Both the position numbers and the translations under genes were made by a program. From contig NZ_JBHOQR010000009.1 of NCBI RefSeq assembly GCF_042408815.1, forward strand, positions 1 through 46,461: DNA of 46,461 nt, in the 5' to 3' direction. Shown piece after piece: positions 1 to 8,330 of the stretch. The notes beneath the pieces were generated by a model that was not told the DNA's origin, searched no databases, and worked only from the letters and a program-made list of their open reading frames with translations. The stretch comes from Thermoflexus sp042408815. Its GTDB lineage: Bacteria > Chloroflexota > Anaerolineae > Thermoflexales > Thermoflexaceae. Within the stretch, counting starts at the first letter, position 1; each line of letters begins with the position of its first letter.

Positions 1-227
1 AGGTGCCAGCGGGAGAAGTCACCCCGGTATGTGCGGGCCAGGGTGCCCGCGCCCAGGCCGCCCAAGGGCGCCCCCTGGAAGGAGCTATCGTCGATGATGG
101 GATAAGCGGTACGGGCCCGCGGTGGCCGTTCCACGGGCAGACCAATGGGCCGCTGCCACGCGGCTTTCGGGATTTCTGCCAGGAACGAGGACACAGACGT
201 CACCTGAGCACGTTGTGTGTCGGCCAT
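1..227 (-). CDS. GH116 family glucosidase/glucosylceramidase, N-terminal part (runs off window)
   Basis: Only the first 75 codons are inside the window; the gene continues past position 1. The translation begins MADTQRAQ and contains PIIDDSSFQGAPLGGLGAG followed by TYRGDFSRWHL. The GG-G-GAG and RG-F-RWH pattern is typical of the N-terminal domain of GH116 enzymes (bile-acid beta-glucosidase GBA2-like, bacterial beta-glucosidases and xylosidases), which hydrolyse beta-glycosides. The catalytic Glu/Asp lie outside the window, so activity cannot be judged. The ATG at 225-227 is preferred because AGAGG stands 7 nt upstream. The reading frame stays open upstream to about 455, so a longer start (ATG at 443) is possible but would add unrelated sequence. 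Confidence 0.78.
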   Translation of the reverse strand, partial: MADTQRAQVTSVSSFLAEIPKAAWQRPIGLPVERPPRARTAYPIIDDSSFQGAPLGGLGAGTLARTYRGDFSRWH

Positions 228-455
228 GGGATAACCTCTTGTGGAAGGGTTTGGCGTCACCGGTATCTTCACCAGGGTCACCGAAGGCCCCGGCAAGGTA
301 AGAGTCATGCCCGGCGTGTAGTCCAGGGGCTCAAGGGGCTCCACCGCGTGGGTGTGGTCCAGCCACACCACAGTCAGGGGACCACTAACCGTTCCGCCCA
401 CCAGAGTCAGAGGCACCGTAATATGACGGTCCATTCGTCCCATCCGCCAATTAGG
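228..455 (-). pseudogene. Coding-like remnant upstream of and in frame with the GH116 gene
   Basis: A TAG at 456-458 is followed by an open frame that reads into the GH116 start. The translation includes HITVPLTLVGGTVSGPLTVVW and ends LPGPSVTLVKIPV. Alternating beta-strand-like sequence closing with LP-x-x-SVTLVKI resembles the C-terminal beta-sandwich of GH51/GH39-type arabinofuranosidases and xylosidases, which often end in LPPxSVTxL. It may be the tail of a glycosidase gene whose body is deleted and whose stop is lost, leaving it fused in frame to the next gene. It could also be a genuine N-terminal extension. Family assignment is by eye only. Confidence 0.38.
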
Positions 456-478
456 CTACCGCGTGCAGAGCAACCCCA

Positions 479-549
479 GCCTAACATCCAAGCTCAGCCG
501 CCCCGCGAAGCGACCGAGTGGAGCGGTCGGCTGAAAGCGCGTGTTGGGC
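479..549. repeat. Solitary integron attC-like recombination site
   Basis: A 71-bp imperfect palindrome has the architecture of an integron cassette attC site. The outer pair is GCCTAAC (479-485) and GTTGGGC (543-549), matching R''=RYYYAAC and R'=GTTRRRY. The inner pair is TCAGCCG (494-500) and CGGCTGA (528-534), equivalent to L'' and L'. The spacers between outer and inner arms are 8 nt on both sides, and the central loop is 27 nt. No integron integrase and no second site were found in the window, so this is at most a lone or relic site. An unrelated intergenic palindrome remains possible. Confidence 0.5.
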
Positions 550-552
550 GGC

Positions 553-583
553 GCTCTCACGGAGCAGTGAGAGCAATCTTTTT
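553..583 (+). terminator. Rho-independent terminator-like hairpin
   Basis: A perfect 8-bp stem, GCTCTCAC (553-560) with GTGAGAGC (567-574), has a 6-nt loop and is followed by AATCTTTTT on the plus strand. It lies 3 nt beyond the attC-like site. No plus-strand gene precedes it inside the window, so what it terminates is unknown. Read on the minus strand it would follow the DUF951 gene but lacks a T-run in that direction. Confidence 0.45.
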
Positions 584-654
584 GAGGACGTGCCCTTGGG
601 CCCGCACCATTGCTGGCCCCGGAAACGCGGACCCCCTGCCCGCCCTGGCCCGCT

Positions 655-879
655 TCAGCGATCCGGGGAGGAGGACAGCGTGGGAGGAGGACGGGTGCAG
701 CGGACGATCCGTCGCACCCGGCGTTCGAATTCCCGGCGCGGCAGCAACACCCGGCGGCCGCAGGTCAGGCAACGGATCCCGATATCCGCTCCCACCCGGA
801 CGACCTGCCACTCCGTCCCTCCGCATGGATGGGGCTTGCGGAGCTGCACCACATCATCCAGATGGATCTCCAGCGGCAT
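655..879 (-). CDS. DUF951 family protein
   Basis: A 74-aa protein matches DUF951 from end to end: IHLDDVVQLRKPHPCGG, then VVRVGADIGIRCLTCGR, then a basic tail. The PCG and CxxCGR cysteines are family hallmarks and suggest a small zinc-binding or nucleic-acid-binding fold; the biochemical function is not established. It is common in Firmicutes and Chloroflexota. Its start codon lies inside the 3' end of the HAD gene (26-bp overlap), so the two are probably translationally coupled. The C-terminus is Ser/Pro-rich (TLSSSPDR). Confidence 0.85.
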   Translation of the reverse strand: MPLEIHLDDVVQLRKPHPCGGTEWQVVRVGADIGIRCLTCGRRVLLPRREFERRVRRIVRCTRPPPTLSSSPDR

Positions 880-1504
880 GACCCCTCTCCTCCATGGGAC
901 GCCATCCGTTCAACCATTCCTGCAACCGTTGCAAAGTCTCCTGGGTATCCCGGAAATGGATCCCGTAAAGGCCCAGCGCGCGGGCAGCCTGCACATTTTC
1001 CGGCAGATCGTCCACGAAAGCCGCGGCTTCAGGTGGGACCCTCAGGCGCTCCAGAGCCAGAAGGTAGATGCGGGGGTCCGGCTTAAGAAGTCCGACCTCG
1101 GCGGAGATCACCACCTCATCGAAGAGGTCCAGCAGGCCCAGGCGCCTTAGGACCTCCCGCAATCCAGACCAGGCGTTGCTGATCAGGCCCAGGGCGACCT
1201 GGCCTTTCCACTGACGCAGCGCTTCGACCAGGGGCACATTCAGGCGATCTCCGGCAAAGAATCGCTGACGCACCTGCTGGATCCTCTCCGGGGATCGGAT
1301 CCCCAGCCGTTCCCCCATCGCTTGCCAGAACTCCGGCTCCGAGAGCTCCCCCCGCTGGGCTCGCAGGGAGAGATCGCTGGCGAAGATCAGCTGCTCCAGA
1401 TCCTCCACGGCCAGCCCGAACTCCCGGGCCAGCGCCTCCCGGGGGGAAGGATCCTCGCTGCGCACCAGCACGCCTCCGAAGTCTACGATCACCGCACGAT
1501 GCAT
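854..1504 (-). CDS. HAD superfamily hydrolase
   Basis: A 216-aa HAD-type phosphatase/dehalogenase-like enzyme. Motif I is VIVDFGGVL, with the nucleophile Asp followed by F-G rather than the usual DxD, as in several epoxide-hydrolase-N/YihX-like HADs. Motif II is LISNAWSG, motif III LLKPDPRIY and motif IV FVDDLPENV. An alpha-helical cap lies between motifs I and II. The substrate cannot be told from sequence. The longer open frame starts at 1627, but ATG 1504 is chosen because TGGAGG stands 8 nt upstream and the family motif follows directly. The gene ends inside the DUF951 gene. Confidence 0.9.
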   Translation of the reverse strand: MHRAVIVDFGGVLVRSEDPSPREALAREFGLAVEDLEQLIFASDLSLRAQRGELSEPEFWQAMGERLGIRSPERIQQVRQRFFAGDRLNVPLVEALRQWKGQVALGLISNAWSGLREVLRRLGLLDLFDEVVISAEVGLLKPDPRIYLLALERLRVPPEAAAFVDDLPENVQAARALGLYGIHFRDTQETLQRLQEWLNGWRPMEERGHAAGDPSG

Positions 1505-1664
1505 CCGGGATGTGCCTCCATGGGAAGACTTCCGACGGCGGATATACGCCCGATGAGGATCGCGCGCCTTTCCCCTCCCGTTGAATGGACAGCGCGGGTT
1601 GGCGGTGGAGGGCGCAAAACTCAGCATACTCCGTCTCGTCGGGAAACGGCAACCAGGTTTCCAG

Positions 1665-2300
1665 CTAACGGAGCTGCCCGCTGCGCCATCGATCCAGCGC
1701 CAGCAACCCGATCGCGCCCAGCAGGAGAAGGAACTCGAGGATCCGCAATGGAGGAAGCGGAAGTGCTGGAGCCGGCGGCGGGACTTCCCCAGCCCCGGGC
1801 CGACGCTCGGCCGCCGCCTCCGTCGGAGTTGGCTGGGGAACGATCAAACCAAACATCGGCGCTGGGGAGGGAGTGAACGTATGATCTTTCAGCACCCGCA
1901 GGGCCTGTCGCTCCGCCTCGGTCGCTGGGGCGCCAGCCGGCGCCATCGCCGGTTGGGGCCCTACGGGCCCCCGCGACAGGACGAGATCCAGACTCAGAAC
2001 CAGGATCAGCGCCGCGACCATCGCCCACGCTGCTCGCCGGAGCCCGCCGGCCCCATGGGACGCAGAGACGACTTGCTCCGGCCGGATCACAAAGGAACGG
2101 GGCGCTCGCACGGGCGGCAGCGCCCGGATCGCCTGAACCGTCCAGCGGAGGGTCTCCCACGAGCGGGCACATGTTTCACATCCGCGCAGATGCACTTCCA
2201 CCCGCGCCCGGTCCTCGGGTTCCAGGCGGTCATCCAGATACAGGGAAAGCCGATCTTGAACCCACTGATGTTCGTCCACTTTCGGCCGGAAGAATGGCAT
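1665..2300 (-). CDS. Anti-sigma factor with zinc-finger N-terminus, membrane-bound
   Basis: A 211-aa protein starting with an anti-sigma zinc-binding domain: VEVHLRGCETCAR gives HxxxCxxC within an otherwise typical zf-HC2 helix pair (residues about 10-50). A hydrophobic helix near residues 88-109 (AAWAMVAALILVLSLDLVLS) would cross the membrane. A Pro/Ala-rich, presumably extracytoplasmic linker follows, then a second hydrophobic segment (FLLLLGAIGLLAL) at the C-terminus. It lies 120 bp downstream of an ECF sigma gene on the same strand, the usual sigma/anti-sigma arrangement. A small hairpin (GGCGTC 2343-2348 with GACGCC 2352-2357) lies between the two genes. The inducing signal is unknown. 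Confidence 0.8.
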   Translation of the reverse strand: MPFFRPKVDEHQWVQDRLSLYLDDRLEPEDRARVEVHLRGCETCARSWETLRWTVQAIRALPPVRAPRSFVIRPEQVVSASHGAGGLRRAAWAMVAALILVLSLDLVLSRGPVGPQPAMAPAGAPATEAERQALRVLKDHTFTPSPAPMFGLIVPQPTPTEAAAERRPGAGEVPPPAPALPLPPLRILEFLLLLGAIGLLALDRWRSGQLR

Positions 2301-2420
2301 GCTGAATCACGTTGAGAATTGAGATCTCTTAAGCGGCGAGGAGGCGTCTTCGACGCCCCAACCCGCCCGAAAGTCCCCCCCCGGCCTCCTGACCAGAAAG
2401 GCGGAATCACTGCCGACCCT

Positions 2421-3032
2421 CTAAGAGGGACGTATCGTCCCGGGGAAAAGTTCCCGGTGGGCCAGCAGGAAATCCCGAACCCGCGCGCGGGCCCGGCTCA
2501 GGCGGGACTTGATCGTTCCCAGCGGCACCCGGAGGATCTCCGCAATCTCCTCGTAGGAATACCCTTCAATATCCGCAAGCACCAGGACCATCCGTTGATC
2601 TTCCGGAAGGCTCTGGATGGCACGATGGATCCAGTCGGCCAGCTCCTGGCGCTCCGCATAAAATTCCGGCCCCTCCACCGGGGGAAGGAGCATCTCCGCT
2701 TCTGGCCCCTGATCCACCACGAACAGCGCCTCCAGGGAGACCTGAGGCCGGCGACGACGGCGGCGCAACTCATCGTAACACGCGTTGGTAACGATGCGGG
2801 TGAGCCACGCCAGAAAAGAGCCGCCGCGGAACCCCCGGATCCCCCGGAAAGCGGCGATCAGCGCCTCCTGCATCGCATCGGCCGCCGAATCGTGATCGCC
2901 CATGATGCGATAGGCGATGTGATAGAGGCGATCCTGATAGCGGCGGATCAGCTCATTGAACGCTTCCAGGTCGCCGGACCGGGCCGCCTCGATCAGGCGC
3001 AGCTCATCAGGAGGTGGGGCAGGCGGGCTCAT
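2421..3032 (-). CDS. ECF RNA polymerase sigma factor (RpoE/SigW-like)
   Basis: A 203-aa sigma-70 family ECF factor. Region 2 is visible as FNELIRRYQDRLYHIAYRI through DAMQEALIAAFRG, with the -10 recognition helix around FLAWLTRIVTNACYDELRR. Region 4 is LPEDQRMVLVLADIEGYSYEEIAEIL followed by the helix-turn-helix GTIKSRLSRARARVRD. No extra C-terminal domain is present. It is followed by the zinc-finger anti-sigma gene, which should hold it inactive at the membrane. The start ATG at 3032 lies 3 bp after the stop of the upstream glycosyltransferase gene, so the two are likely cotranscribed. Confidence 0.92.
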   Translation of the reverse strand: MSPPAPPPDELRLIEAARSGDLEAFNELIRRYQDRLYHIAYRIMGDHDSAADAMQEALIAAFRGIRGFRGGSFLAWLTRIVTNACYDELRRRRRRPQVSLEALFVVDQGPEAEMLLPPVEGPEFYAERQELADWIHRAIQSLPEDQRMVLVLADIEGYSYEEIAEILRVPLGTIKSRLSRARARVRDFLLAHRELFPGTIRPS

Positions 3033-3035
3033 GGG

Positions 3036-3719
3036 TCAATCGACGAACCGATACTTGATCAGGGACCACAAGGCCTTGAGGCCATCGCGGATGGGGCGGA
3101 TCTTCTTCCCCTCCTTGAACTCCCGCCCATAATAGGAAATCGGCACCTCAAAGATCCGATAGCCCCGCTTGAGGATCTTGGCCGTGATCTCCGGCTCGAA
3201 TTCAAACCCCCGGGCGTGCAGCGGGATGCCCCGCACGACCTCCGCCCGGAACACCTTGTAGCCGGTCTCCATGTCGCTCAGGATCGCGTCGTAAAGCAGG
3301 TTGGTGACCAGGGTCAGGAACTTGTTGCCGATCATATGCCAGAAGAGCATGGCTTTGCGAGGGCCTAGGAAGCGGGATCCATAAACAACCGAGGCCCGCC
3401 CCTCCAGGATGGGACGGATCAGGCGCGGATAATCCCGCGGATCGTATTCCAGATCAGCGTCCTGGATCAGAAGGATGTCTCCAGTAGCGTGGGCGATGCC
3501 GGTGCGCACCGCCGCCCCTTTCCCCATATTCCGCTCGTGATAGATCACCCGGATGTCTCCGTTCCGGGCTTCTTCCTCCAGAATCTCCCGCGTTCCATCC
3601 GTGGAGCCGTCATCCACCACGATGATCTCATCCGCCAGGCCGACCGCCCGCACCTGTCTGAGGATCTCCCGGATCGTGGCCCGCTCGTTATATACTGGGA
3701 TGATGACGGAAAGCCGCAT
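3036..3719 (-). CDS. GT2 family glycosyltransferase, polyprenyl-phosphate mannose/glucose synthase-like
   Basis: A 227-aa soluble GT-A enzyme of the DPM1/GtrB type. It has the nucleotide-binding start LSVIIPVYNERATI, the VVDDGSTDGTREIL motif, the metal-binding QDADLEYDP motif, and the acceptor/C-terminal region ARGFEFEPEITAKI with ISYYGREFKEGKKI. Such enzymes transfer a hexose from a nucleotide sugar to a polyprenyl phosphate at the inner membrane face. There is no C-terminal membrane domain, so it is the short form. It is divergent from a GT4/GT39 pair whose GT39 member would use lipid-linked sugars, which suggests a joint role in envelope glycan or protein glycosylation. It precedes the ECF sigma gene. 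Confidence 0.9.
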   Translation of the reverse strand: MRLSVIIPVYNERATIREILRQVRAVGLADEIIVVDDGSTDGTREILEEEARNGDIRVIYHERNMGKGAAVRTGIAHATGDILLIQDADLEYDPRDYPRLIRPILEGRASVVYGSRFLGPRKAMLFWHMIGNKFLTLVTNLLYDAILSDMETGYKVFRAEVVRGIPLHARGFEFEPEITAKILKRGYRIFEVPISYYGREFKEGKKIRPIRDGLKALWSLIKYRFVD

Positions 3720-3900
3720 GGCCGGTTTGCTCCTTCGGGTTTCGTTACGAGCACCCCTCAGAGAAAGAACAAGAGAGCCAACCTATCCTTTCCTTCGAAT
3801 CCGAGCCCAACCATGCGAGTCTTATTATATCCGGGGTGGAAGGGCTTTCGATGTCCGGGCGTGTAGCTTCCCGGAAAGCTTCCAGATCAGGAGGAGACCT

Positions 3901-5067
3901 TTGCGGCTGGCGCTGATCACCGGCGAGTATCCACCCCTTCCCGGAGGCGTCGGCGATTACACCCGAGAACTGGCCCGAGCCATGCAGGCCCGGGGCCATG
4001 CCGTGGCGGTGTGGACCGATCGCCGAGGGGAGGGGGAAGACGCCTCCCCCTTCCCCGTCTTCCGGGTCGTTCGACGCTGGGATGCCCGGGCCTGGTTCAC
4101 GTTGGGGCGCTCGCTGCGCGCCTGGCAGCCAGACGGCGTCCTGCTCCAGTATCAGGCGGCGGCCTATGGGCTGGGCGGGGCGATGAACCTCTGGCCGGCG
4201 ATCGCGCGGCTCTGGCTGGGGGAGACCCCCCTCGTGGTCACTTTCCATGATCTGCGTGTCCCCTATCTCTTCCCGAAAGCCGGCCCGCTACGCACGTGGA
4301 GCATCCGCTTCCTGGCCCGCCGGGCGGATGGGGTGATCGTCACCAACCACGAGGATGAAGCGGCCCTGCGAGCCGCCGGGATCCGCTCCCTCTGGCGCAT
4401 TCCCATCGGAAGCAACATCCCACCCCTATCCGATCCCCCACCCCCGCGAACCGCCCGGACGCGCCTGGGGCTCCCGGAGGATCTCCCTCTGGTGGGCTTT
4501 TTCGGCTTCCTGCATCCATCAAAGGGTTTCGATATTTTGCTGGAGGCCATCGCCATGCTTACGCGAGAAGGGATGGCCATCGGCCTGGTGCACATCGGCG
4601 CGACAGTGGCGCCCAGCGACCCTTCCCAGCGGGATTACGCGGCCTGGTGCCATCGACGGATTCGCGAGCTGGGGCTGGAGGGGTACGTCTGGGAGACCGG
4701 CTACCGATCACCCGGGGAGATCTCCCTCGCCTTCGCAGCGGTGGATCTCTGCGCATTGCCGTATCGTGATGGGGTTTCCTTCCGGCGGGGAACGCTGATG
4801 GCCGCTCTGGCCCACGGGCGGGCCGTGATCAGCACATTCCCTCGCGTCCCGATCCCGGAGCTCCAGATCGGAGATCCGATCCTTTTGATCCCTCCAGAAG
4901 ATCCCGGAGCGCTGGCCCACGCCATCCGGCGTGCCCTGGAGGATCCCGCGTTGCGCCTTCGGCTGGAGCGCGGCGCGCGGACGCTGGCGGAGCAGTTCGC
5001 CTGGGAACGAATTGCCGCTGAGGTGGAAAGGGTCTTTCAATCCCTGAGCGTGAAGTCGCCGGGATGA
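3901..5067 (+). CDS. GT4 family (GT-B fold) glycosyltransferase
   Basis: A 388-aa protein from a TTG start at 3901. The frame is open further upstream, but AGGAGGAG at 3889-3896 stands 4 nt before the TTG, and the translation from there begins RLALITGEYPPLPGGVGDY, the standard glycine-rich start of GT4 enzymes. The C-terminal Rossmann domain has GFFGFLHPSKGFDILLEA (sugar-nucleotide domain start) and a PYRDGVSFRRGTLMAALAHGRAVI segment with the usual E-x7-E replaced by a less acidic version. It probably transfers a hexose from a nucleotide sugar to a cytoplasmic-face acceptor. Its stop overlaps the next gene by 4 bp (ATGA), indicating translational coupling. Confidence 0.87.
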   Translation: MRLALITGEYPPLPGGVGDYTRELARAMQARGHAVAVWTDRRGEGEDASPFPVFRVVRRWDARAWFTLGRSLRAWQPDGVLLQYQAAAYGLGGAMNLWPAIARLWLGETPLVVTFHDLRVPYLFPKAGPLRTWSIRFLARRADGVIVTNHEDEAALRAAGIRSLWRIPIGSNIPPLSDPPPPRTARTRLGLPEDLPLVGFFGFLHPSKGFDILLEAIAMLTREGMAIGLVHIGATVAPSDPSQRDYAAWCHRRIRELGLEGYVWETGYRSPGEISLAFAAVDLCALPYRDGVSFRRGTLMAALAHGRAVISTFPRVPIPELQIGDPILLIPPEDPGALAHAIRRALEDPALRLRLERGARTLAEQFAWERIAAEVERVFQSLSVKSPG

Positions 5068-7250
5068 AACGAGGGAGATGGATGGCCCTATCTCTGATCC
5101 TGATCGGGCTGGCGTTCGGCCTGCGGGTTTACCGGCTGGACGCCGCCAGCCTGTGGTATGATGAGGCCTTCAGCATCGATCTGGCCCGTCATCAGATCTG
5201 GCAACCCATGGAGGCCCATCCCCCCCTTTTCTATCTAACGCTCCGGCTCTGGATGGCCCTCGCTGGATCCTCCGCGTTCGCTGTCCGCTTCTCCTCCGTA
5301 ATAGCCGGAACGCTGACGGTCGTGATGTTCGCCGCCACCGCCATGCGCATCGGGCGTTCGCCAGTGGCCCGGATCACCGCGCTGGGCCTGGCCGCCACCC
5401 TTCCGTTTTGGATCTGGGAATCCCGGGAGGCGCGGATGTATGCGGCGCTGGGGTTCTGGACCGCGGTGGCCCTTTACGGGATGGCCCGGGGCTCCATGCG
5501 CCTGACTCTGTTCGCCGCCCTGGCCGGGACCTACACGCACTATGCCATGCTCTGGATGATCCCGGGAATCCTACTCCTCGGGCTCCAATGGGGATCCGCT
5601 TGGATCCCCCGAGCGGTGGCCCTTCTCCTGGGAGCGATCCCCGGCGCGGTCCACGCGCTGTGGGTGGGGCGGACGCAAGGGGCGTTCTGGCCAGGAACCC
5701 TCGATCTGGGGCGGATCCTGACGGTCCTCGGGCAGGCCCAGGGTCTGCAGGCCCGGATGGCCGGATTCGTGCCCCCGGATGGATTCCCGTGGACCCCCGG
5801 CCTGATCGCGGGCGCAGGCATCGCCGGGATCGGGCTCATCCGCGGGCTTCGCGGGCGAGCGGCGCGTTCCATATTTCTGGCCCTCGGCCTCTTCCCTCTA
5901 ACCGTGGGCCTGGGCCTTCTGTATGGAAGCCCCAAGTTCCACCCCCACTACTTCATCGGCGCCGCCATCGGGTTCTGGCTGCCCGTGGCACTGGGCTGGG
6001 CCGATGGGTTTCAGCGCGCGCGGGGCGCTCTCCCGCCCGCCCTGGCGGCATGGGGACTCTTCGTCCTGCCAGCCTTGAGTTGGACCCTGGGCCATCCGGA
6101 CCAGGTCAAAGACGACTGGCGAAGCGCGGTTCGGACGGTGGAGGCCCGTAAGGGGTCCCAGGAAGCGGTGGTGCTGACCAGCGGATTCGCCCTCCCGGCC
6201 TATCAAGTTTACGCCGCCACGACCCAGCCGATCCCATTGCCGGCGATCCCGGTGGCCGATGTGCGGTATGTGCTGGATTATGAAGCGGTGGCGTCGGTTC
6301 TGAACCCGGCGCTGGCGGGAACGCGCGGGGCCTGGCTGGTGCAGTGGGGCGACGAGATCAACGATCCGGCCCAGGTCACCGCTGCCGCCCTCGATTGGAT
6401 CGGCGATGAGATCGAGACCTTCTCCTTTGCCGGCGGGATCCGGGTCCGGCATTTCATATGGGGGGAATTTCGCCCGCTGCCTAAGGACCCCCGGGCCCTT
6501 TTCGGCCATCCGGGCCAGCCGATTGGCCCCCACCTGATCTGGCTGGGGTATGGCCTTCCGGGAGGAACGCTGCCGGCGGATCGCCCCCTTTTCGTGATCG
6601 CCGGATGGCAGACCACAGGGCCCCTTCCCCCTGGACTCCGGGCCTCCCTCCGCCTGGAACAGGAAAACGGCACGCTGTGGGGGCAATGGGATGGCGCCTT
6701 GGGGGGGGAGACATGGGACACCGCCCGATGGCCGTGGCCACGGGTTGTTCTCACGCGATATGCTGTCGAGGCCCAGGCCGGCACTCCGCCGGGCCGCTAT
6801 CGGCCCCGCCTGGTGGTGTATCAGGGCGATCGGGTATGGCTGGCCGCGCAGCTAAATCCGGTGGACCTCTCTCCTCCGAAGAGGCCGTATACGGATCCCC
6901 GATGGGAAGGCCCCCCGCGAGGGCAATGGCCTGGTCTGGCGCTCACCCATGTGGACCTCGAGGGAGAACCTCGGGCGTGCCAACCCCTCACCCTGGCACT
7001 GTGGTGGCGAGTGGAAGGATATCCGGCCTCGAACCGGGTGAGCCTCCGCATCGGAGAGATGACCATCACGGAACCATGGAACCCCGCCCAGCCCGACCGG
7101 TCCTGGGGTCCCGGGGAACGATGGCGTGGGCGCTATCGTATCCAGATGCCGTGCACGCCCGGCCGTTATGCACTGGAGGTCGCGCTAGGGGGAGGGGAGG
7201 ACCTCCCGTTGCCATGGCAATCGGTGACCACCGTGGAAGTCAAACCGTGA
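5064..7250 (+). CDS. GT39-like polytopic membrane glycosyltransferase
   Basis: A 728-aa protein. The N-terminal half (about residues 8-345) is a multi-pass membrane domain. It carries the GT-C hallmark LWYDEAFSIDL in the first extracytoplasmic loop (Asp-Glu catalytic-type motif), AHPPLFYLTLRLW and the SREARMYAAL motif shared by PMT/ArnT-like enzymes using polyprenyl-phosphate sugars. The C-terminal half (about 350-728) is soluble, predicted outside the membrane, rich in Trp, Pro and beta-strand-like sequence. It looks like one or two carbohydrate-binding-like sandwich domains of unknown type. The ATG overlaps the upstream GT4 stop by 4 bp. Acceptor and sugar are unknown. Confidence 0.87.
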   Translation: MKRGRWMALSLILIGLAFGLRVYRLDAASLWYDEAFSIDLARHQIWQPMEAHPPLFYLTLRLWMALAGSSAFAVRFSSVIAGTLTVVMFAATAMRIGRSPVARITALGLAATLPFWIWESREARMYAALGFWTAVALYGMARGSMRLTLFAALAGTYTHYAMLWMIPGILLLGLQWGSAWIPRAVALLLGAIPGAVHALWVGRTQGAFWPGTLDLGRILTVLGQAQGLQARMAGFVPPDGFPWTPGLIAGAGIAGIGLIRGLRGRAARSIFLALGLFPLTVGLGLLYGSPKFHPHYFIGAAIGFWLPVALGWADGFQRARGALPPALAAWGLFVLPALSWTLGHPDQVKDDWRSAVRTVEARKGSQEAVVLTSGFALPAYQVYAATTQPIPLPAIPVADVRYVLDYEAVASVLNPALAGTRGAWLVQWGDEINDPAQVTAAALDWIGDEIETFSFAGGIRVRHFIWGEFRPLPKDPRALFGHPGQPIGPHLIWLGYGLPGGTLPADRPLFVIAGWQTTGPLPPGLRASLRLEQENGTLWGQWDGALGGETWDTARWPWPRVVLTRYAVEAQAGTPPGRYRPRLVVYQGDRVWLAAQLNPVDLSPPKRPYTDPRWEGPPRGQWPGLALTHVDLEGEPRACQPLTLALWWRVEGYPASNRVSLRIGEMTITEPWNPAQPDRSWGPGERWRGRYRIQMPCTPGRYALEVALGGGEDLPLPWQSVTTVEVKP

Positions 7251-7307
7251 AGGCAACCCGTATCCTGAAGGCGTAACCGGACGAAGCCCGACCAGCTCAT
7301 TCAAGCT

Positions 7308-8288
7308 TCATCCCCCGATCTGGCTCATCACCCGGGCCATGGGGATCACCCCCTCGGGAAGGCCATGGCCCCACGGCTTGCGCCAGATGGCGGACCGGAT
7401 CCGCGCTTTCAGCTCCTCATCGCTCGCGCCGCCGCGCAACGGTTCCCGCAGATCCACCTCATCATCCCTCAGCAGACACAGGCGAAGACGCCCCTCCGCC
7501 GTGAGACGGACCCGATTGCACTGGGCGCAGAAGGGCTCGCTGACCGGGCTGATGAACCCTACCGATCCCACCGCGCCCCGAATTCGATACACCCGTGCCT
7601 CGCCGTCCAGACGGCCATCGTTGACCGGCTCCAGGGGACCGAATTCCCCTTCCAGGATCCGGATCATCTCCGCCGTGGGGACCACCACCTGCTGGGCGAA
7701 GGGGGCGACGTCAGCGAAAGGCATCACTTCGATGAAACGGACCTGCCAGGGACGAGTGAGCGTCAGGGCGGCGAGAGCCACCAGGTCCTGATCGTTATAG
7801 CCCCGCACCACCACGGCGTTCAGCTTGATAGGGGTGAGCCCAGCGGCCTCCGCAGCAAGAATGCCCTCCCAGACCTCCTCCAGCCGGCCCCATCGGGTGA
7901 TCCGTCGGAACTTCTCCGGGTCCAGGGTATCCAGGCTGACGTTCACCCGCTTCAGGCCTGCCCGGGCCAAGGGCTCCGCGAGGGCCTTCAGACGCAGGCC
8001 ATTGGTGGTCATGGAAATCTCCCGGATCCCGGGGAGAGCCGCCATCCGGGCAACCAGCTCCACAAGGTTCGGGCGAACCGTCGGTTCGCCACCGGTCAGG
8101 CGGATCTTGTCGAAACCCAGTTCAGCGAAGAGGCGGGTTAGTCGGATCAGTTCCTCATCCGTGAGGAGCTCCTCGCGGGGGAGAAAGACCATCTTCTCCG
8201 GCATACAGTAAACACAGCGGAGATTGCAGCGATCGGTCAAGGAGATCCGCAGGTATCGGATATGCCGCCCGAATTGATCGAACACCAT
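7308..8288 (-). CDS. moaA: GTP 3',8-cyclase MoaA (molybdenum cofactor biosynthesis)
   Basis: A 326-aa radical-SAM enzyme making the first Moco intermediate, 3',8-cyclo-GTP, from GTP. The N-terminal SAM [4Fe-4S] cluster is bound by C21, C25 and C28 (RCNLRCVYC). The second, substrate-binding cluster uses C254, C257 and C271 in FCAQCNRVRL...RLRLC. The GGEP SAM motif (LTGGEPTVRP) is intact. The C-terminal GG tail (QIGG), needed with MoaC for the reaction, is present. Length is typical. No other mo genes are in the window. It is convergent with the GT39 gene. The ATG at 8288 is preceded by GGAGGGGGGG. Confidence 0.97.
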   Translation of the reverse strand: MVFDQFGRHIRYLRISLTDRCNLRCVYCMPEKMVFLPREELLTDEELIRLTRLFAELGFDKIRLTGGEPTVRPNLVELVARMAALPGIREISMTTNGLRLKALAEPLARAGLKRVNVSLDTLDPEKFRRITRWGRLEEVWEGILAAEAAGLTPIKLNAVVVRGYNDQDLVALAALTLTRPWQVRFIEVMPFADVAPFAQQVVVPTAEMIRILEGEFGPLEPVNDGRLDGEARVYRIRGAVGSVGFISPVSEPFCAQCNRVRLTAEGRLRLCLLRDDEVDLREPLRGGASDEELKARIRSAIWRKPWGHGLPEGVIPMARVMSQIGG

Positions 8289-8306
8289 TCAGCCCCCCCT
8301 CCGCCA

Positions 8307-8330
8307 GGGTCCAGGGATAGCTCTGGACCC
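8307..8330 (-). promoter_or_regulatory. Hairpin in the moaA leader
   Basis: A perfect 8-bp inverted repeat, GGGTCCAG (8307-8314) and CTGGACCC (8323-8330), with an 8-nt loop, lies 19 nt upstream of the moaA start and just before its purine-rich Shine-Dalgarno tract. It could modulate translation. I could not match it to the Moco riboswitch consensus, so it is not called as one. Confidence 0.33.

Noticed and set aside
3..881. Long plus-strand open frame of 292 codons
   Set aside because: It runs antisense to GH116 and DUF951 and across the attC-like site, with composition typical of GC-rich shadow frames.
2319..3368. Plus-strand open frame of 349 codons
   Set aside because: It lies antisense to the ECF sigma factor and glycosyltransferase genes, which have clear family motifs.
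3805..3811. Second attC-like half site (GCCCAAC)
   Set aside because: No partner GTTRRRY sequence or inner arms lie within a plausible distance.
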